Below the pieces are notes generated by a model that was not told the origin of the DNA, did not search any database, and saw only the letters and a program-made list of their open reading frames with translations. The translations under genes and the position numbers were made by a program. Shown piece after piece: positions 25,953-37,210 of a stretch of DNA of 64,000 nt. The stretch is from Paramarasmius palmivorus (taxonomy: Eukaryota > Basidiomycota > Agaricomycetes > Agaricales > Marasmiaceae): NCBI GenBank assembly GCA_037176845.1, contig JAYKXP010000010.1, positions 959,218 through 1,023,217 on the forward strand, in the 5' to 3' direction. Each line of letters starts with the position of its first letter. The first letter of the stretch is position 1.

Positions 25953-27722
25953 TCATGGATGAGATCGAGGAGGCGATTCTTCAGAGGATGATGAGTCGGC
26001 TCTGTGACTTGACTGAGGCCGCGAAGATGTAGTACTGTTTCCTGTGGACGGTCTGGATGTGCTAGCACTGTGGAAGTGTTCAGAAACAATGAGGGCACGA
26101 AAGAAAGGGAGCTACCCACTCGTCTCTTGGCCGAGTTTTCTTCCAATCCCACACTTGACGTATCCATCGTGCCATATGAACCTCCTGCTTCATGACTCCG
26201 CCAATCCAAGGATGTTTTAGCATGTCTTTAGGTATCGGCCGCGAGGCCGCGTCGCCCATGAGTCTGTTCAACGGCACGTCATAAGTCGAATTCTTATTGG
26301 GTACAAACCATTGGCAACTCACGCTTGTTTGATGAAATCTTTCATGTCATCACTCCATTTCACTTCGCCTTCGTCTTCGAGTCGAGGAGGCTATAAAGGG
26401 GAATATTAATACCCTGAGAAACCCATAAATGAGCAGACGTACCTCTCCAGATGTGATGTACATCATGAGCTCAATCGGAGGCAAATCGTTCGGGAACGGG
26501 AACCGATTTTGAACAAGTTCAAGAAGAGATATTCCCAGAGACCAGACATCTGATCGGATAGTGTACTCATTGCCCAAAATGCGCTCTGGCTACATTCAAA
26601 AAATGTTGGCATAAGACTGCAGCAAGATGAAAGATCGATCATTACTAACCGCCATGTACAAGCTGGTCCCAGTAAACGTTCCGGCATACGAACCAACTAG
26701 TTCACCTGATACGCCAAAATCGCAGATCTTGACGACACCCTCCCGAGACAGAAGGATGTTTGAGGGCTTGATATCTCTATGAATAGTTCGTCTAGCGTGT
26801 AGATAAGCTAGACCCTGTAAAACCTAACGAAATGGTCAGAAATGGTTTGGCATGAGAACGAGACTGAGCCACATACTCCTTCAGCAATACGACCAGCGAT
26901 CTTTTCGCCGACAACTGCTCCCCTCTCTTTGATACGTTTACCAATCGCTTCTAGGCTACCACCCTCGCAGTATTCCATAATAATCATGACTTCACTAGAC
27001 GATGGTGACATGAAAGCACCGTAGAATTTCGTGATGTTTGGATGGTCTGTCGTGGACATCACGGACAGCTCGCGCAGCAGCTGGTGTGTTGGTGCTTCCC
27101 GTGTAGTGATGGTTTTGCGGGCCAAAATCCTACCGGTTCGCTTATCCTTGACTTTATGGACAGCGCCTCCTGCACCTTCTCCGAGACGAGCAACCTCCTC
27201 GAGGAGATCATTGGACCAGGCGGTCGTTGCGAGGTCTGGTATCGCATCGTCATCTATTCCGACCTGGTCGATCATTTTGCGAATCTTCTCTACTGGATCT
27301 GGAGGTATCTGAGTGTGTGGAGGCATCTCTGTATGTAGATTTGGAGTCGAGGGCTTTATTGTCACCGGCCCATCATCTGGGGGATTGTTGGTACTATTCG
27401 CTGGAAGTTCCTGTTGAGGGCCTCCACCGTAATAGTTCTCTGGACCTAGATTTCCTGCTGGAATTTGGAGCTTGATATTGGGGGTACGACGACCTGGGGT
27501 GGGTATAGAAAGAGTTGGGGGAGAAAGCTGGTGACCATCAGGTTTCGACTTGCGAATATTGAGCGGTTGGGTAGTGTTTACGGGTTCAGGGACATGAAGA
27601 GGAGGAAGAGGAGAAGCTGAGCGACTGAGATGGGACCCTGGCGGTTTTCTTGGACCTAAAGGGCGAGAAGGGGTAGCCATCATATTGGTCGTCGTCGTCG
27701 TCGAGGTGAATCGTGAAGACAA
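25953..27722 (-). CDS. MAPK kinase of the Mkk1/Mkk2 (cell-wall integrity) type
   Basis: The N-terminal ~170 residues are disordered and Pro/Ser/Thr-rich. The kinase domain has the glycine loop [12 protein letters not shown], the Lys in ILARKTI, the catalytic loop [25 protein letters not shown] and an activation loop [17 protein letters not shown] carrying the Ser/Thr positions a MAPKKK would phosphorylate. GEGAGG and [18 protein letters not shown] are closer to Mkk1/Mkk2 than to Ste7 or Pbs2; the loop alone would not decide this. The C-terminus ([12 protein letters not shown] … ESPPRSHP) is Ser-rich and ends at TGA 25953-25955. About seven short introns are present. In the pathway it would relay signals from Bck1 to the Slt2-type MAPK in response to wall stress. 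Confidence 0.85.
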
Positions 27723-27870
27723 TCACTCGCCACGGCAAAGGTCACTGGACGGACACGTGCAGTTCTGATGGACCACGGCCTAGGCCGGGACGCCCGCCCT
27801 CTGCCGCCTGAGCCTATACCTCGGTTACTCAGGTCTACCTCCCTTCCGACCTCGCGTTCATGCCCTCACC

Positions 27871-28458
27871 ATGCCTTTCATCGACCGCAGAGGCATAGAA
27901 CCTTCTCAACTCGTCGGCAAGGTGCTCAGTCGTGCTCGTCGCTCTCCAGAACACCCTGCGCTCACCCTCGACTTTGCCGACAATACTTCATACCAAATAT
28001 TGGTCGATGGCTATAACCCCAGATACAAGGGCATTCCAAAGGAACTCGAGATGAACGAGTCGTTTGATAACATTCTCTTATCCAATGACGGTTTTATTGG
28101 CCTTCAGATCGTCGACTGTGCCATAATCACGCTCTCCGATATAGCCTTTGAACGCAAACAGTCACATTCGCAGGAGACCAATCTCCAATGGGACAAGCGT
28201 CATCTCGGTGTTGCATTCAAATTTGCAGAAGACACTCCGAGGTGGCATTGCGTTTGGGCCACCCTTACTGAATACGACAAGGATATGGGTAGCTGTATCT
28301 TCCGGAGCTACGATGATGTTTATCTGGAGAGACTGGACCGCTCTCCTCGTAAACCGCGTTCGCCCAAGAAGAAAAGGAGAGACAGCTTCCAACCCGAGTA
28401 CGTGTTCCTGTTTTTGAATGCATCTGTGACCGGTACTGATGTTGTTGCCAGCATCTGA
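27871..28458 (+). CDS. Conserved-looking protein of unknown function
   Basis: One long exon encodes about 175 residues starting MPFIDRRGIEPSQLVGK, with regular alternation of hydrophobic and charged residues, as in a folded beta-rich domain. It has GVAFKFAEDTPRWHCVWATL and ends in a basic patch (RSPRKPRSPKKKRRDS) that could be a nuclear localisation signal. A final intron (GTACGT donor near 28398, acceptor at about 28451) would give FQPDI and the same stop at 28456-28458; unspliced, a Phe/Leu-rich tail results. It is divergent from the MAPK kinase, whose start is only about 150 bases away. I do not recognise the family. Confidence 0.6.
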   Translation: MPFIDRRGIEPSQLVGKVLSRARRSPEHPALTLDFADNTSYQILVDGYNPRYKGIPKELEMNESFDNILLSNDGFIGLQIVDCAIITLSDIAFERKQSHSQETNLQWDKRHLGVAFKFAEDTPRWHCVWATLTEYDKDMGSCIFRSYDDVYLERLDRSPRKPRSPKKKRRDSFQPEYVFLFLNASVTGTDVVASI

Positions 28459-29325
28459 CAACATGGTCCATTAATCAATTTATCCTTTAGAGGTCCCGTT
28501 TTGTTTGTCCAACCCATTTATCACCGCGTTTTTCGTTTACTGGACATTCTCTCGCATTTCGCACTACCAATCTCGCTATGTATTATCTCATCGGCCGTCG
28601 TACTCATTACCCCATCTCAGCGCATCTGTATCATTTGAACCACAATCACATCTAACACTTGTTTTCATTGTATGTACTGTGTACCTACATGTTGTTCCCC
28701 TGCTGCCTCACCTGTACAGTACTGCTTGTCTTGCTATCGTTGTCGAGCCTTCGCAATTGTTATCCTGTTGTCTCTCTCGCAAACCACGCGTGCAACATTC
28801 CTGGTCGACTTACGTTGTCAGATATTCTATATACATTCCAGACGTTGGGCACCATGTCTACCATCAAGATCACAGATCCGTTGCCTGAATTTTGTCTGGA
28901 TAGGTGACCTTCAGGACCCGAAGATGCTGTCAAAGGCACCCACTAACTTTATTTCTCGCTCTTCATCAATCAGATCCAAACTACTGTATAGTATCTTGCC
29001 TCTAAGGAGAGGTAAGTTTTCGATGTCGAGTCCTTCGGAAGTAATGATCTCCCGCGATTAAACTGACGGCACCGAAATGCAATGAACATATGTACGCATC
29101 TAGGGTCGAAATGAACCAAAAAAAAAAATAATAAAACCTCCGTCCCAGTTGTCGTGATATATATGCGACATCGCTAGTCCCGCCCAGAGCCGACCGCGAC
29201 ATGGGCTGGGATCGACGAGCGATAGCGGGCTCGGGTTTGATGGTCAAGCTGAGAATTCATTTCTCCTCAAAAGGACATTCGACCGTCCTAAATCTACGGC
29301 AACATAACAGATAGAACCTTAGAAG
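28459..29325. other. Intergenic region, no supported gene
   Basis: Frames are hydrophobic, His/Tyr-rich and typical of AT-rich 3' sequence. A short ATG frame at 28854 (MSTIKITDPLPEFCLD) has splice-like signals after it (acceptor atcaatcag before 28973, donor gtaagt at 29013) but leads nowhere. Nothing is called. Confidence 0.35.
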
Positions 29326-30032
29326 TCACCGCTGATTCCGCAGAGTCTCCCGTAGCAGGGCTTGTTCATTGCGCCTTTCATACGTCCTGGGAGCCTCTAC
29401 AGAATCTCCCCAGAGTAAACACTCGAAGCATGCTGAGAACCGCTCAAGGATACCCTCGCAACCAAGGTCCAAGAGGAATTGAATGAGTGCTGCGCGTCGA
29501 CTTTGACCCACGGTTAAATATGACTACCCAATGGGTTTCCAGTTGCTCAATGTCGTTCTTCGGGAGCCTGGGGATTAGTTGACTTCTTCGTTGGGCTCGG
29601 CGACCAAGGCAGCTATGAGTAACGTCCGATCACAACGCAAAAGTAGATACAAGTGGGTAAGTACGACTTGAGAGGTAGTATTGATGAAGGGTGGCCGCAA
29701 ATGCAATTCAACCAAGTCAAATTGTTCTTGAGAATGACAGGAATCGGAAAAGAAAGTTATGACGGAGTAATACTAGCTTGAAGCATGCCGCAACGACGAG
29801 TAATCCAGGGATTGTCTGTTTCCGCTGTTCGACCCTGCAGAAATTTCAATTCGGAGACATCGCAGTGAACATTAGAGCGACTTGAGAGACCAAAGAAATC
29901 ACAGTTTGATGAAATGAATATCCATTGAACTCTTTTGTCGTAGTCTTCGGAGAAAGCGAAAGGAATGGTTAGTCTGTGACTGTCTGTGATGCGCGTTTGT
30001 ATGGAGCAGACTAACCTTGAAACTCTGGGCAA
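29326..30032 (-). CDS. Putative gene of unknown function, exon structure unresolved
   Basis: Two minus-strand blocks read like protein. The upstream block (29757-29990) contains YDKRVQWIFISSNCDFFGL and CDVSELKFLQG, and could continue through an intron into KQFDLVELHLRPPFINTTSQ. The downstream block (29326-29511) contains ALIQFLLDLGCEGILERF and ends in a stop. I could not join them in one frame with canonical introns, nor find a convincing ATG: the 5' end would overlap the NAA50 start region. It may be a real gene, a decayed one, or chance. Confidence 0.28.
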
Positions 30033-30063
30033 CGAGCGCTCGCCTTTCTAGATCTCTTCACCG

Positions 30064-30749
30064 ATGACTTCCACGACTAATTCTCGCGTTTCCTTCTCAT
30101 CTCTGACTCCCAATAACATTGGTACCGTTCGAAAACTGAATTCGGTTCTTTTTCCCATCAAATACACCGACAAGTTCTATCAGGGCATTCTGAATCCTCA
30201 GGTGGAAAACTTTTGCAAACTCGGTTCGTAAGCGTGTCCTTCATGATCAGGACACCTCTGTTCCGACTAGAGACTCCTCTATTTGCAGTTTATTACAATG
30301 ACGTGCCAGGTTAGTGACAGGACAAGCTAGTTGGTTGTATGGCGGGAGGAGGGGCGGTTTTACTCATTCCAGTGACAGTGGGAACGATCTGTTGTCGGAT
30401 TGAGCAAAAAGACGGAGAAGATCACCTGTATCTTATGACGATGGGGATACTAGCGGTGTGTTCTAGCGTTGAACATATGTCCCGCAAGATAATTGACAAG
30501 CAGGACCAGCCGTATCGTTCAAGAGGCCTTGGGTCACAAAGCCTGAAATCAGTCCTAGAAGCCGCGTCATCACACACGAATCCCAAAGTCACAAAAATCT
30601 ATCTACACGTTCAAGTGTCGAATACCGAAGCAAAGAAGTTTTATGAGAAGCACGGGTTTCAGGAAGTCGGAGTACACAAGGATTATTACAGGAAGATTAC
30701 ACCTCACGATGCATGGATACTGGAAAAGACTGTAGAGCACGCGCAATGA
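30064..30749 (+). CDS. NAA50: N-alpha-acetyltransferase NAA50-like (GNAT fold)
   Basis: Four exons give about 165 residues. The start FSSLTPNNIGTVRKLNSVLFPIKY and DKFYQGIL are characteristic of NAA50/San. The acetyl-CoA loop is YRSRGLGSQSL (RxxGxG), followed by YLHVQVSNTEAKKFYEKHGF and a YYRKI segment near the end. The enzyme acetylates the N-terminus of Met-started proteins and associates with the NatA complex in the cytosol. Intron 2 joins NDVP to VGTICCRIEQKDG using the second of two nearby AG sites; intron 3 (30455-30512) joins MTMGILA to PYRSRG. Confidence 0.88.
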
Positions 30750-30917
30750 TTCGTGGTGAGTCCTTCTCCGGTCGCTCTATGATCCGATTGACTGATGACT
30801 GCATTGGTAAAAGGTAGATATACAAGGATTAGAGGCAAGTGCTGGTAATGTTACGATTAATGGGCCAAGGGGAACGAGCAACAATTTGTCGAATCCGTCG
30901 GTATATACAGAATATGA

Positions 30918-31737
30918 TCACCAGCCTTCGTCTGGTTTGCCGCAACCCTTCACTAGCTGAACAACGATCTTGTGAGCACCAAAAGCCACCACAACGGAAA
31001 GAAACACACCTGGTGGCGTTTGAGAGCATCTTTTCTCGTGAATGTCTTTCCACAGCCGCCATTGCACGTGTATGGCTTTTCCCCTGTATGAGTTTCCCTG
31101 TGTCGCTTCAAATCGTGCTGGCGATTGAAGGATAGAGCACAGAGATCGCAAGAGTAAGGACGGGGCTGGGAAGTGTTGGATGGACTAGGATTATGACCTG
31201 GTGGATACAGTGTGATTTCATTGGGATAGGTGGAAGAGGACATCCCCGGGTGGGACGCGTATGACTGGCTCTGAGAGTGAGACCGAGAACGACCGGACGT
31301 ATGAGTGCTATATGGGTGGGAAGCGGTTGGAGTGTGGGTATAACCATGAACACTTTGACGGTGCGAATGAGAGTATGTGTGTCCCTGCATATTTGTCGCT
31401 GACGATTGTGGCGGTAGGTAATCCTGATTTGTTCGAGTATGTGGCGAGGTCGTCGTAGCTGGAGGCTGGTAGCGGGGGTTCATGGCAGAGGCACCGCCGG
31501 ACTGAGCATATGGGTCTACGTAGCCGGGATTGGGCGGAAGACTTTGTCGTCTTTCGCTAGAGCCATACCCAGACGACTGATGCTGAGGATAATGAGCACT
31601 CGAAGGGTATTGACTTGGCGGATTGTACTGCTGGCCACTCCACTGGCCAGAAGTGTAGTTGTTCTGCCAATAGTAAGAAGTTAATGGAGGTTGCATGATG
31701 CCAAATCGTGCATTTTGCTTACCTGGCTTGGGTTCAT
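30918..31737 (-). CDS. C2H2/C2HC zinc-finger protein with Tyr/Ser/Pro/Gln-rich N-terminus
   Basis: About 180 disordered residues rich in Ser, Tyr, Pro, Gln and His precede two fingers: YSCDLCALSFNRQHDLKRH…H, then the linker THTGEKPY and CNGGCGKTFTRKDALKRHQLVKGC. The second finger ends in Cys rather than His (LVKGCG, a form frequent in fungi). The last exon adds LVKGCGKPDEGW and stops at 30918. Two starts are possible: ATG 31737 (MNPSQ), joined through a 59-base intron to NNYTSGQW, or ATG 31696 (MQPPLTSYYW) reading straight on. The intron is well formed, so 31737 is preferred. Likely a nuclear DNA-binding protein. A similarly built gene lies at 37.2-38.5 kb on the other strand. Confidence 0.75.
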
Positions 31738-32706
31738 AAGTTCCAGCTAGTTGATACGAATGAGGCTAGAGAGGAATCGTGTTGGTTTCACCGCTTGTGG
31801 AAAGGGAGTACCAAACATCCAAAGTAATCTCCATGCAATATAAGTCAATTCGGAAATAGTGACCGTCTTACTCTTGAGACGCCGTACCTTAAGGGTGCTG
31901 GGCGGTTGACGTGTTAATAATATAGATCTCCCGCGCACAAGTCGGCATGTTCATCCTGATCAATCGTCCTGAAGGAGGTTAGCTTCACGGTCCGTAGCCG
32001 ATGACCAACTGATGACAGAAGTGCTTCAGACAGGAAACATTTAAGGACAAGTGCACATCTGAGATCCTTGGAACAGATGTACGAGACGGGCCCAGGAACG
32101 ACTTGCTAAAAGTAGGTGATGTCCTATCCTGTATATAAGAGTGATATCGGCATTTGTTGCCATCGCGCTCGATGCTTTGCGAGAACTTATATGTATATCA
32201 GTTAGACGCAAAACCGGGATTCGGGGGATAGATAACAGTACCCACAAGGATTCATGGTACCCAACTTCAACGCTATATAGCTTGACAGCTAAGCTTCTAC
32301 TAGCAGCAAAATGTCAGAGCCAAGCGATTCAAATACGTTCAGGCGCGTAATGTACAGTAAGTACGCCGATGTTTAATCAATGTCAAATTTCCTCATGACA
32401 CAAGAGAATGACACCCACCGAGTTCGTTGCCGTCGTTTCTCAAGTAAAGAAACTGTGGCGTATCGTATGTACTTCCGGTAGGGCCGCAAGCGATGATCAG
32501 GAGTAATACTAATAGCAGTGTAGCACACGACACTATCAGTGAAGGATAGCAGGGAGTCGGAGACTCGGAGTAACCAGGCATTGACATCGCTTGTGATTTG
32601 GATTTCACCGTGGGAAATTTCTTGAAGTCCTGGACTCCTGGCGCCGTCCAGGGGGCGCTTAACGCTTAGTTCCACACTTCGAACTGTCGCTTGCATTTGA
32701 GACTCG
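31738..32706. other. Upstream region between a zinc-finger gene and DNA ligase
   Basis: On the minus strand around 32400-32610 a short frame encodes a Ser/Pro-rich start and one hydrophobic helix (SLIVSCATLLLVLLLIIACG) followed by a possible donor (gtgggt). This resembles the first segment of a SUR7/PalI-type membrane protein, but no later transmembrane exons could be found, so it may be a fragment. The remainder shows nothing. Confidence 0.25.
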
Positions 32707-35700
32707 ATGCCAACCCCGAAACGAAGAAAGACTTCTCATAATCAATCCAAGCTTGACAGCTTCTTCGCCCCGTCGGATTCTCAAAGCCCCGCGAAGAGCC
32801 CAAGGAAAGCCGACGCGTCATCACGAATTAGTTCCACTGAAACAAGGCAAGCAACCAGAGAATCTGGTACGTTTATGGGTTTTCTACCCTTCTAGCCTCT
32901 TTCTTATGATTGCAACAGATGCCCCTAGTACCTCAGCCGGGATTTCCAAAGCAATTGATATCATTGATGTTGATCTTCTAGACAACGATGTCGATCCACC
33001 AGCCATATCTACTACCCAGGGCTCGAGCTCAAAACAAGACCCCAAACTCCATAATGTATCAGAATCTCCCAAAAAGAACATCGTACATTTCAATCTGAAC
33101 CCTGTGGACACCCAGATAGAGTATGGTGTTCTGTCAATAGATCCGGTCATGTACAATCCACAGTCCATCATCGCGTCTTTCCCCAAGGATTCACGCGACA
33201 TCCCGTACTCGTTTCTTGCTCACGCCTTGTCAACAATCTGCGGGACTCGCTCTCGTATTGTCATACTCCACAGTTTGACGAATACGTTTCGTACAATTTT
33301 AGCGCATCATCCGGATTCTCTCATTCCTGCCATCTATCTTCTGTCAAATACCTTGTCACCCCCATACATTTCGACAGAATTGAATATTGGTGGATCTATC
33401 ATATCTCAGGCCATCCAACACATCTCTGGTCTATCTGCTTCCTCACTAAAGAAGCTTTACAACAGTACCGGTGATTTGGGTGATGTCGCCTTTTCGGCTA
33501 AATCCAACACTCGTACGCTTGTGCCTCATCCTCCTCTGCGCGTTACTTCTGTGTACGCCTCTTTGCTTCAGATAGCCGACGCAAAGGGTCACGGCGCGAG
33601 CAAACTGAAGCAGAAAATTGTTGAGAAACTGCTGGTCGCCGCGAAGGGGGAAGAAGTGCGATTCCTAGTCCGCACCATGTCGCAAAATCTCCGTGTCGGT
33701 GCGGTCAGGACTACTTTGTTAACGGCTCTCTCAAGAAGCTTCGTCCTAACCCCCGTTTGGACGAAGACTGATGCTCACGCGGATGGCTCAGAGTTCTACG
33801 TTTCAGAGAAACTATTGGCCGCTCTCGCCGCGCTGTCCGGGACCAAGAAGGGAAAGGCAACAGAGTCCCCACACGACGAGCTAGACGCCAAGCTCCGTAA
33901 AGCGGAGAAACTAGTGAGAAGGATTTATGTGCAACATCCCAATTATGACCATATTATTGGGGCCTTACTCACGGAAGGATTTGAGGGGTTAGCAAATCGG
34001 GTCCCTCTGACTGTTGGTTAGTATCTTGATGTTGCTAGGTGCCATTCTACCAAATCCTCATAACTTTCCCAGGTGTACCTCTGTTTCCGACCTTGGGAAC
34101 CCCTATACGCTCACTCCAAGAGATCTACCAACATCTGAAGGAATTGCCATTCACTGCTGAACTGAAGTATGATGGACAGCGAGCGCAGATTCATGGTCGT
34201 AGAGAAGCCGACGGCAGCATTGTAGTGCACCTATTCTCCCGACACCTGGAAGAGATGACTACAAAGGCAAGTGCAGTTATTCCCACTCTCCTACTATTTC
34301 AATACAATCGCTGATGGTTCTTGTTAGTATCCTGATGTCATCGCTATGGTAGAGGAAATATTTGAAAGACAGTCGGAGACGTATTCTTTCATTATGGATT
34401 CCGAGATCGTGGCAATTAACCCAGCAGATGGTACCTTGAAGAGTTTTCAGGAGTTATCAAATCGACCCAGGAAGGATGTCCTGTTGAAGGATGTGTCGAT
34501 TCCAGTTGGGGTATTTGCCTTTGACCTTATTTATCTGGACGGCCAGGTATTCCAAGCGCCTTTCTGCCTTGATTCACGGAGACTGATATTGCGGGCTCAA
34601 CCAGATTCTTCTCGAAGAACCTTTTCGCACCCGTCGGAACCTACTACGGGACAGATTTCCGCCGCTGACCTCCCAACGTACTGTTGTTGCACAGTTCAAA
34701 CACGTGGAAAGCTACGACAGCGAAGCTGGGCAGGATAAGCTAGAGGAAACATGGGACCATATCACAAGTCGAACTGACACGGAGGGTTTGATGGTCAAGG
34801 TGATCCATTTGTTAAACTGTTTGTCCAGTCCCCAGAGTTCTGAATCTGACTACAATTCAGCTACTAGATCACGAAGTTCCAGCCGAGGACGTCCCAACTG
34901 ACAGTCGCCGAAAACCCCTCTCCGCAGGTTATGACGCTGACAAACGAACGTATTCGTGGATGAAACTCAAGCGGGACTATGTCTCCGGATTAGGTGACTC
35001 TTTGGACCTTATTCCCATTGGTGCATGGCATGGAAATGGTAGGAAAGCTCAGTGGTGGAGCCCCATCCTTCTCGGTATCTGGGACAATGGGAAGGGATGC
35101 CCTGTGGCAGTCTGTAAATGTATGTCTGGTACGTACACTATTCAGTTTATTTTCGACATTATGCGTTAAGTGGCCCATCAGGATTCACGGATGCATTTTA
35201 CAAGGTAAAAAGACCCGGAAAGATGGACTTCTTCCCGAAAGTTAGCTGATTGTAGAAAATAGAGTATGCGCGAGCGCTACACGCTGTCTGAGGATCCAAA
35301 CACGGCCTGCTCCAAATCAAATCGCTGGAAATGTGACACTGGAGGTGCTGTGGTCTCTAACTATCTCATACATCTCTAAATGCCTCATAGGCTTGAAGCC
35401 CGAAGTGTATTTCAGGTAAATTGTTTTGTTTGCCTCTACAAGGATAATCAATATTGATTAACTGACAATGGCTAAGACCGGCCGAAGTATGGGAAATTCG
35501 AGGTGCTGAGTGAGTGTTTGCTCTCTACTTCTTCGTTATATGCCTCACGGAGTTAACGTTCAGCATTACTGTGAGCCCTGTTTCGGTCGCAGCAAAGGGC
35601 ATCATATCTGCTACCAAAGGACTAAGTCTTCGGTTTCCTCGATTTATCAGAACTCGGGAGGACAAAATAGTCAGCCAAGCAAGTACGCCGGAATTCCTGG

Positions 35701-35819
35701 CAAATATGTGGCGAAACCAAAGGGGCGAGGCCAAGCAAGAAGATGACGATGGAGATGGATTGATCGATATCGACTATGAAAGCGTCGTAGAGTCAGAGGA
35801 TTGTGAATCGGAAATCTAG
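32707..35819 (+). CDS. CDC9: ATP-dependent DNA ligase I (replicative ligase)
   Basis: The N-terminus holds a PCNA-binding PIP box, QSKLDSFF, directly after a basic stretch (PKRRKTSH). A helical DNA-binding domain follows (RFLVRTMSQNLRVGAVRTTLL). The nucleotidyltransferase motif I is ELKYDGQRAQIH with the adenylated Lys; motif III is FIMDSEIVAI, then FAFDLIYLDGQ, EGLMVK and WMKLKRDY. The intron after LDGQ (acceptor at about 34603) restores ILLEEPFRTRRNLL. The OB-fold part includes KCMSGFTDAFY, and the C-terminus is acidic. It seals nicks in Okazaki-fragment joining and excision repair. About nine introns are present and the stop is TAG at 35819. A mitochondrial form from an alternative start is known in yeast but is not visible here. 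Confidence 0.9.
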
Positions 35820-36194
35820 CGTAGCAAGCGTTTCCTGTGTACAGGATTCGACCAAAATCATTCGTTACATGAACTGATGTGCATTGCTGCGTCATAGATC
35901 CCAGAAATCAACCCAGAAAATCGTAGAGTGATCAATCTATGTGTCCCTGGCAATAGGGCGGCTTACATTGATGGAGGTTGTGCGAAGATTGCAATTTTGA
36001 CATTCATCTTGGTCGATACTCTCATGACTATGCAAACGTTTAGCCAGACCTTACTACCGCACCTAGCTTACATGTGTTTCAAGTGTAAAACCTGGATATA
36101 CCTGCAACCCACAAGGTACATCAATGATCATCACAAACAAACATCCGGGGGAAAACGCAGTGGCAGTGTCTGCCCGTCACCGCTTCTTGTTTGG
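35820..36194. other. Intergenic region between DNA ligase and bolA
   Basis: The frame of the bolA exon stays open upstream to 35928, but that part has no coding character. Only promoter sequence for the BolA gene is expected. Confidence 0.4.
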
Positions 36195-36817
36195 ATGTTT
36201 CTCAGCTACAGGAATCGACTGACGCCGACGGTTCGTCGCATTGCCCGAAGCATGGCCAACCAAGTAACCGTAGATGAGAGTGGACCAGTTTATACGTCGA
36301 TTAACCAAAAGGTAAGCCTTCCAAGGAGTTTCCGGGACGTCTAATATTTATTGAAAACACTAGCTCTCCGCGGCTCTTAAACCAGTTGAAATATCAGTTG
36401 TTAACGATTCATGGTAAGGCCACGAGGATGCTTCCATCAGCGATGTGTCTCTGACGTCGAACTAGGCAACACCGGCACCATGCTGCTATGAGGGCTCAGG
36501 GAGGAAGCAACGGCGAAACACGTCTGTCTCGGTAAACATCCCGGTTGAAACCGCGCTGATTACCATCGTTATGACCTTCTAGACTTTTCCATCAACATCG
36601 TGTCTGAAGCTTTCGAGGGCAAAGTGAGTTTACAATTTGGTACTGTCGCAACCAAGTAATCTGATGCAATAGCTTGGTTCAGACAACCATACAGCGCCAT
36701 CGTATGATCTACGACCTTCTCGGTGAAGAATTGCAACAAGGACTACATGCCCTTTCTTTGAGGACCAAGACACCTACAGAAGTTCGAAACTTGCCTCCAA
36801 TATCTACTTCATCCTGA
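36195..36817 (+). CDS. BolA-family protein, probably mitochondrial
   Basis: Five exons (36195-36311, 36364-36413, 36466-36521, 36583-36623, 36683-36817) join to 133 codons including stop. The BolA core has LKPVEISVVNDSWQHRHHAAM, with the His cluster that helps bind a [2Fe-2S] cluster with monothiol glutaredoxins. It continues FSINIVSEAFEGKTTIQRHR, MIYDLLGEELQQGLHALSL. The ATG at 36195 adds MFLSYRNRLTPTVRRIARS, an Arg-rich amphipathic leader with no acidic residue, suggesting mitochondrial import. A second in-frame ATG (MANQVTVDESG) would give a cytosolic form. BolA1-type proteins act in Fe-S cluster delivery. Confidence 0.85.
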
Positions 36818-37210
36818 ATATGTACTGCTCACCACGTCAATTCCAAATAATTCCCCAACTACTGAAACACTCCGCTCGGTTCATGGTTGACTCTACCCCA
36901 CGACACTGCCTCCGCTCCTTTCACTGATAAGTAGCTAAGTGGATTGAAGGTTGCTGAGTAGACCGTAGTTCCCGTGCATCCCTGCTCCTTTTGACCGAGC
37001 AGCAACCATATCCCGCTACACCTTGACACCGGTGTACGCGCGTGTTGGCTGTGCAATTCGAATCACCAAGCTTAGCTACTGCAGGATCAGCCTAGATTGA
37101 TGTCCCAAAGTTCGTAGTATCGTTCCAATGGTGCGTAAAGATCGTTGATTTTGCAACCTGCAGTATTTAGTCCACCCATGGGATGCGTAAATGTATTCCT
37201 GCCTCCTGCC
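36818..37210. other. Intergenic region between bolA and the second zinc-finger gene
   Basis: No coding frame is supported. It should include the bolA terminator region and the promoter of the gene starting at 37211. Confidence 0.45.

Noticed and set aside
28854..29012. Short plus-strand gene starting MSTIKITDPL with two splice-like sites
   Set aside because: Only about 30 residues with no continuation after the second donor; composition is not convincing.
32393..32608. First exon of a SUR7/PalI-like membrane protein
   Set aside because: Only one hydrophobic helix is present; the remaining three expected helices could not be found downstream on the minus strand.
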